This document shows, in pieces, positions 41,601 to 47,600 of a stretch of 48,906 nucleotides of DNA. The position numbers and the translations under genes were made by a program. Under the pieces are notes generated by a model. That model was not told the DNA's origin, ran no database searches, and worked only from the letters and a program-made list of their open reading frames with translations. Origin of the DNA: Phallusia fumigata (taxonomy: Eukaryota > Chordata > Ascidiacea > Phlebobranchia > Ascidiidae); NCBI GenBank assembly GCA_008931825.1, contig QXVZ01018747.1, forward strand, positions 1 to 48,906, in the 5' to 3' direction. Within the stretch, counting starts at the first letter, position 1. Every line of letters begins with the position of its first letter.

Positions 41601-44600
41601 TGTGCTCACAACAGATTTTAACAACACGTCTAAACTTGAGACGCTTATAGGAAATCTATCAACAATAGTAAACTCGTAAGTGTCGTTTTTACACAAATAC
41701 GCATTGACNTAAAATAGGAACCAATGATTTTCAAAGGGTTGAAAATACTCCTTACAAGTTGTTCCTTGATATACAGAATGTTATTTATCGTTTAGGCTGG
41801 ACCCTGAGACGGTAAAAATACCAACCCAAAGACATCTTCTCGGGGAAGTCTTCCTTGACAACGTAACTGACGCACAAATCGACTTTATACTGCACTACAT
41901 TAATCCCGTAGCCAGCGTTGAGTACATTTCACTCGCACGCTCCCTAGCGGATATTTACAACCAAGCTGTCGGCAAGAATGCGATTGTGGATTTAAAAACA
42001 TTCGAGTGAGAGCAATTTAAAAAATATATCAACATCAGAGTTAATGCAAAGTTATATTACCATCAAGAAACTTAATAAATATTTTTTCAATTGAGCTAGT
42101 CGTTTTTGCGTCCTGTTTAAGGAAATAACTTATTTTTTTGTTTGCATAGCCATTTCCGTACTCGGGACAACAAGATTAAAGTATATTTCCGACTTACCCT
42201 TGCAAAGAACGATCTTGGCGATCCGTTTACCATGACAGACACACTGCGATCAGCTCTGCAACAAAACGACACTCGTATGTTGTTCTACATTTCCGCAAGT
42301 TGATTGCAAATATCTGCTTTACTGAAATAAAATGTTTTTTATTTAGTTGGCATCGACGTGGAACCAGCAACAGCCAATGTTACGGTGATCCTTGACGACC
42401 CGCCACCCCCAATAGGTCAGTTTAACATTTCTAACGCCCAGTGGTCTAAATGATTTCTCATCGCGAAGAAACGTTTAAAACGTGTTTTTTTACAGCAAAA
42501 TACACCGGAGAACTTACCTTCGCGACAGTACCGTATGGAATTAATCAGTACGAAGCATGCGTTCTGAACGCAAGCTCCAGTTTTGAGAAGGTCCAAAAGG
42601 CTGTAGATGACATTGTAAGTGTAAAAATTCCTATTGAATCAAGTGTTAGAACCAGAACCAATTTATCTGTGAAAAATACCCTTATTTGTTTTCTAGCAGA
42701 TAATGTAAGCTTACAATTTGTTTCAGTTGAATGCCACAGAACATCTGCCAAGCGTGGACTTCTTCCAATTCGAAACTCAGTACTTTGCTCCGTATAAACA
42801 CTATGGACTAGTCGCACACTTTGTGCTCACAACAGATTTTAACAACACGTCTAAACTTGAGGCGCTTATAGGAAATCTATCAACAACAGTAAACTCGTAA
42901 GTGTCGTTTTTATACAAATACGTATTGACTTGCTTTAAAACTTCAAAACACAAATATTTTGCTTTTAAAGAAAAAGAATAATGCCAGCGTCGGTTGTCAT
43001 ACCAACAACGCGCCACTTCTTCTTCGAGGCTGAAATTGATGGACTTACCCATTCCGAAAAACAGTTACTTCTGGCTGAAAACAACGCCTTCTTTGACAAC
43101 GCAAAGAAAAGCATTGAATCCCAGCTGGCTAGCGAACTCCGAATATATCCCGACGTTACACTTAACAGGTACGCGATAAAAAACATGTCACACTTAAACT
43201 TTCCAGCGTTGTTTTTCAATTTAAAATTTGGTGTTCAAAATTTTAAAACCGTGTGTTGTGTTTGAGCAGATTTGAGCAATACGGCATAAACTCAATAAGG
43301 TTGATTGTAAACCTCACGATGTCAAACAATCTCGTGTACGATCCTTTCTTCTTGACAGCAGAGGTTCGAAACTCGCCTAATCCATTAGTAATAAACGGTT
43401 CGTACATCACTGAATTTTTTTGTAATTCCGATACAAGTGATTAACGTGGTGTATTTTGACTTAGTTGAGGGTTCCAGCACTGGATCGATAAGCAACATTT
43501 TTGATCTTATTTCAAATCCCATTATAGCAACAATGAACTTGAACCGTACTTCAGCCAACGTCACCACCTATATCTATCCACCAGGTAGCATTGCATCAAT
43601 AGTCGTTAAAATTATAACTATGCAACTTATATAGGTTTGTACACTTTTGCAACTAAACTTTGTCTTAACTTGGGTTAATTGCACCTGTTCAAATTTGTGT
43701 AGATGTATACATGCTAAATATGGGTGTAATTTATTGCCCTACCAATAATGTGTTAAAATGCTGACTGTTCTGCCCCAAACGCAAACGACACGACAATAAG
43801 GGAGTAATTGACAGGTTTGTGACACAAATGGTGCAGGGCTCAGCGGTTGATATTGGACTGCTACTTCTCATATAAACGAGTGTTTCGCTCGTGAAAATGA
43901 AGCTGTAATTATCTATTTGGAAGACAGTGCGTCACAGAAACTTTTTATAATTAGGTCCGCCACTTCCCTGAATCATTGTCATCATGGGTCATTACTGTAT
44001 CGTTGTATATATCCTAAAAGACATGTTTAGCGATGGTTGGTTGATGTTAGCCAACTGTTTCATGCATTAAACAGACATTGTTGTTGGGTGCTGGGCAGTC
44101 ATACAGTTTGTAAAAATTCAGCTATGATTTCATAGTGATAATGGAGTTTTGTTTGCTGTGTCACGCTATAAAAGACGGCGTGTTACAGTAGCCATTCGCA
44201 ATAGTTCTTTATAGTACAGTAGCATATAGTCTATCAAGAGGCGAAACGTTATTTTAGAATATATGCTACATCACCGAGACCGCGTTGGAAAAGTTGATTT
44301 AAAGTTTAACCAAAAGTTTAACCTACGGGTTATAGAGCTTAATTCACGTAATTTGGCATAAAAGTTGTCATTTGCAAGATGTTAGAAATGATTTGGTTGG
44401 ATTTAGCAAATATACTTTTTTCATTTTTTCTAAAACTGACCACACTATGACAAACTCGCTACCGATTGAAGACCGTATATGTGCGGGGAGTTTATGCTTG
44501 CAAAAACAATTATGGTAAAAAATACAAAAGAAATGTAATGCAGGTACTTACTAAATACAAACATCAAAGGAAAAGACATATGTGTAAAAAAACAATTAAT

Positions 44601-47600
44601 TTATTGAAATACATTTTTTCCAAAACAAGTTAAATCAATGACGTACTGATCAGGTTACATTTGTTAATGGCAGGAAAGGCATTGTGGCACTAATCGTTTA
44701 AACCTTCTTTAATTTAATGAATTTACTTTTTCAGAATACGCTTCGTTTATTGGATTGGTGCATATTGTTGGACCATCCAGCCCAGCCGATCGTGCCGCGC
44801 TGCTTGATCCGTTCACAGATAGTTTGGTGAAAAACGAGACAAACGAAAATCTGACAAACGCAATCGTCGACCAGTTTGAGACTTACATACCAAGCAAGGT
44901 TGAAGTCCAGTATTACCAACCACTGCTTAACTCATCTTTAGTTGCCCATTTCAAGGTATTACTGTCTTTGTACAAAACTAAAGATGTATTAATAGTCTGT
45001 GGAAACATACNTTTACTTTTTCAGAATACGCTTCGTTTATTGGATTGGTGCATATTGTTGGACCATCCAGCCCGGCCGATCGTGCCGCGCTGCTTGATCC
45101 GTTCACAGATAGTTTGGTGAAAAACGAGACAAACGAAAATCTGACAAACGCAATCGTCGACCAGTTTGAGACTTACATACCAAGCAAGGTTGAAGTCCAG
45201 TATTACCAACCACTGCTTAACTCATCTTTAGTTGCCCATTTCAAGGTATTACTGTCTTTGTACAAAACTAAAGATGTGTTAATAGTCTGTGGAAACATAC
45301 TGCTGAAGCAAGTTTGAAATGATTGTCGATTGTATTATGTAGCAAAGTTTCCGCAAACAAACTATTGGATTCAATAGCTAAATACAAATCTTGAGAAAAA
45401 CAATTTTAAATTGGGTGTGAAAGTTAATAAATCCATTGCAAATCTTAGCTTACCTTCCCGAACGGGACTGATGCCGAAAAAATACTGGATGAACTGAAGA
45501 ATTGGACTAAACCCGAAACTCAGCCAAGTGGAGTGGTTGTAGCACCTGACACAGTAGATCTTGGTCCGCACATTGTTAGAGAGTTTATGGGTGAAGTGAA
45601 CTTCACTAAGCCAAGTCTGAATAACCTGACTGCCGACAACGCATCGGAATTCGAAAAGCTGGTACGTTTGTAGTTTGTGCGTATTTTGCATCGATTTAGC
45701 GTGTAACCACTTACTATTGGGTTTTCAGTTTAACGACTCGTTTAATGGCAACTACACAAAAGTTACACCTCAGTTTGACGAGTTCATACCTTTGATAGAA
45801 GGACCAAGCGGTAACCGCACCATTGGACCAGAAGGACCTTTGTCACAAGCTAAGGTAATAAATTAGTTTAAATCGCAGTTCAATATTACGTCGATCAACA
45901 ATGGTACACTTTAACATAATTTCCGTCTTACCGTGTGGTCCAGGTACAAATTACAGGAGAACCAGGTGAAGATTTGACTCCAGTCAGTCTCACAGACGAA
46001 GCAAGGAAGTTTGCAGGCGAGGATGCCCAACAGCCATTCATCAAGAAATACGGATCTGACCCCACCTNAGAACCAGGTGAAGATTTGACTCCAGTCAGTC
46101 TCACAGACGAAGCAAGGAAGTTTGCAGGCGAGGATGCCCAACAGCCATTCATCAAGAAATACGGATCTGACCCCACCTTTATAATTGTTAAAGGTGAGCA
46201 GCCACTAACACATCCACTGTAATTTTTGAGAAAAAAAATACATGACAAGGTCGAATTGTTTCAGCCCTTGAGCCAACCGAAGAATCGCCACCAAACACAA
46301 CGCAAACACCAAACATCACAACGGCAGCTCCGATGCCAACTCAGAGGACAGCGAAAGCTGTGTTGCTTAATATCCCGCTTGATGAAGTCATCGGCCTTTA
46401 TTCACCAACCGACCCAACTACTTTTGACTTCTACGCCGATGAGGTGCGAAGTGCTGCTCTAAACCTAGGAAAGTTTGGTCACGAAAGCCGCTAAGTATTC
46501 AACATTATTTTTATTCGTTAGGTCCTTACACCATTAAACGCATCGGTACCCAATGCTAAAGAATGGAGTCCGGCAGTTCAATATTTTGAGCAAAGACCTG
46601 ACCAATCAGTCCTTGCCCACGTGATTTTCACCCAACCAATTAACGACAGCAAAAACGCAACAGAATTAGAGGCTGGTATGAACGCGTCAACCGTTGATCC
46701 AACCAATGTAGAAGGATTCGTCGTTGGAGGTATTTTTCGGTCCAACTTACCAACATATTTTATCGTTAATACATTTTTTATGACCTCTTATGCCCGTGTT
46801 CTTATTCTGTTGGCCTATTTATTCTTTTGTGTGTAGATACCCGTGAGTTTGAAGGATCTGTTCAGTTGTTTGTGGATCAGAAGACCAAACAGGACCTACT
46901 CACCAATGATACAGCTAAGAATGAGGCCCTTGCCGAGTTAGCGGATGTGGTAAGCTATTTGAACCTTGTTATATCTTTCCCCGCCGGAGTAAACCAGTTG
47001 GGAAAGTCTTGAAACTAGTAAAGCAAAAGCAAAAGGTGAAACCGTTTGGTCACAAAACAGTGATTGTCCTTTGGGTATTGTAAAAAAAATTGGATGTGCT
47101 TAAGCCTTAAGGGTACGTCGATGACACGTAATAGGAAAAGGTTTACTTTATTTGTAACATTTGTAAGTTGGGCAAAAATCATGTGAGGATTCGGCAAAAA
47201 GCGATTTGAAGCATTTTATGTCTTTAACGGTTTATAATAAAGCACATACTTTAATACCCAGCTCACTTCAACCCTGCCAATCTCGAACATCACAAAACCG
47301 ATAGTGGAAGACGTCGGTACCGACCTTGTCCGTCTCAACTTCACTTTAGTTTCACAACCTGATGTTCCAAATCTGGCACCCGAACTGCAAAAAGACGGGA
47401 TCTCAAACCTCAAAGCACAGAAGGAATTTAGTAACTTTGCTATCCGCCCTGACACGTTAATAGTAAAAGGTACCGTTTATCGTTAGGTTTTTGACTGAAA
47501 TGCAATCAGTCAGTAAACGTTATTTCTTTACTTTTTTACAGTCCCTGGTCCCTTCTTGCCCAAAGGCGAAGGCGGAACAACAGGTACAATTTAATTTTTT

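Larger units (their letters stand above)
40488..42929 (+). repeat. 1.22-kb duplication around 'n' at 41709
   Basis: 40488-41708 and 41710-42929 match end to end with about 25 differences by eye (roughly 2%), spanning five exons with identical lengths in each copy. The n marks the exact junction. Best read as two alleles laid in tandem; a real duplication would need independent support. Confidence 0.92.

Noticed and set aside
41710..42929. A real tandem duplication of SEA-like modules S8-S9
   Set aside because: The junction is exactly at an n, the copy begins inside an intron at the matching point, and the 2% difference fits allelic variation.
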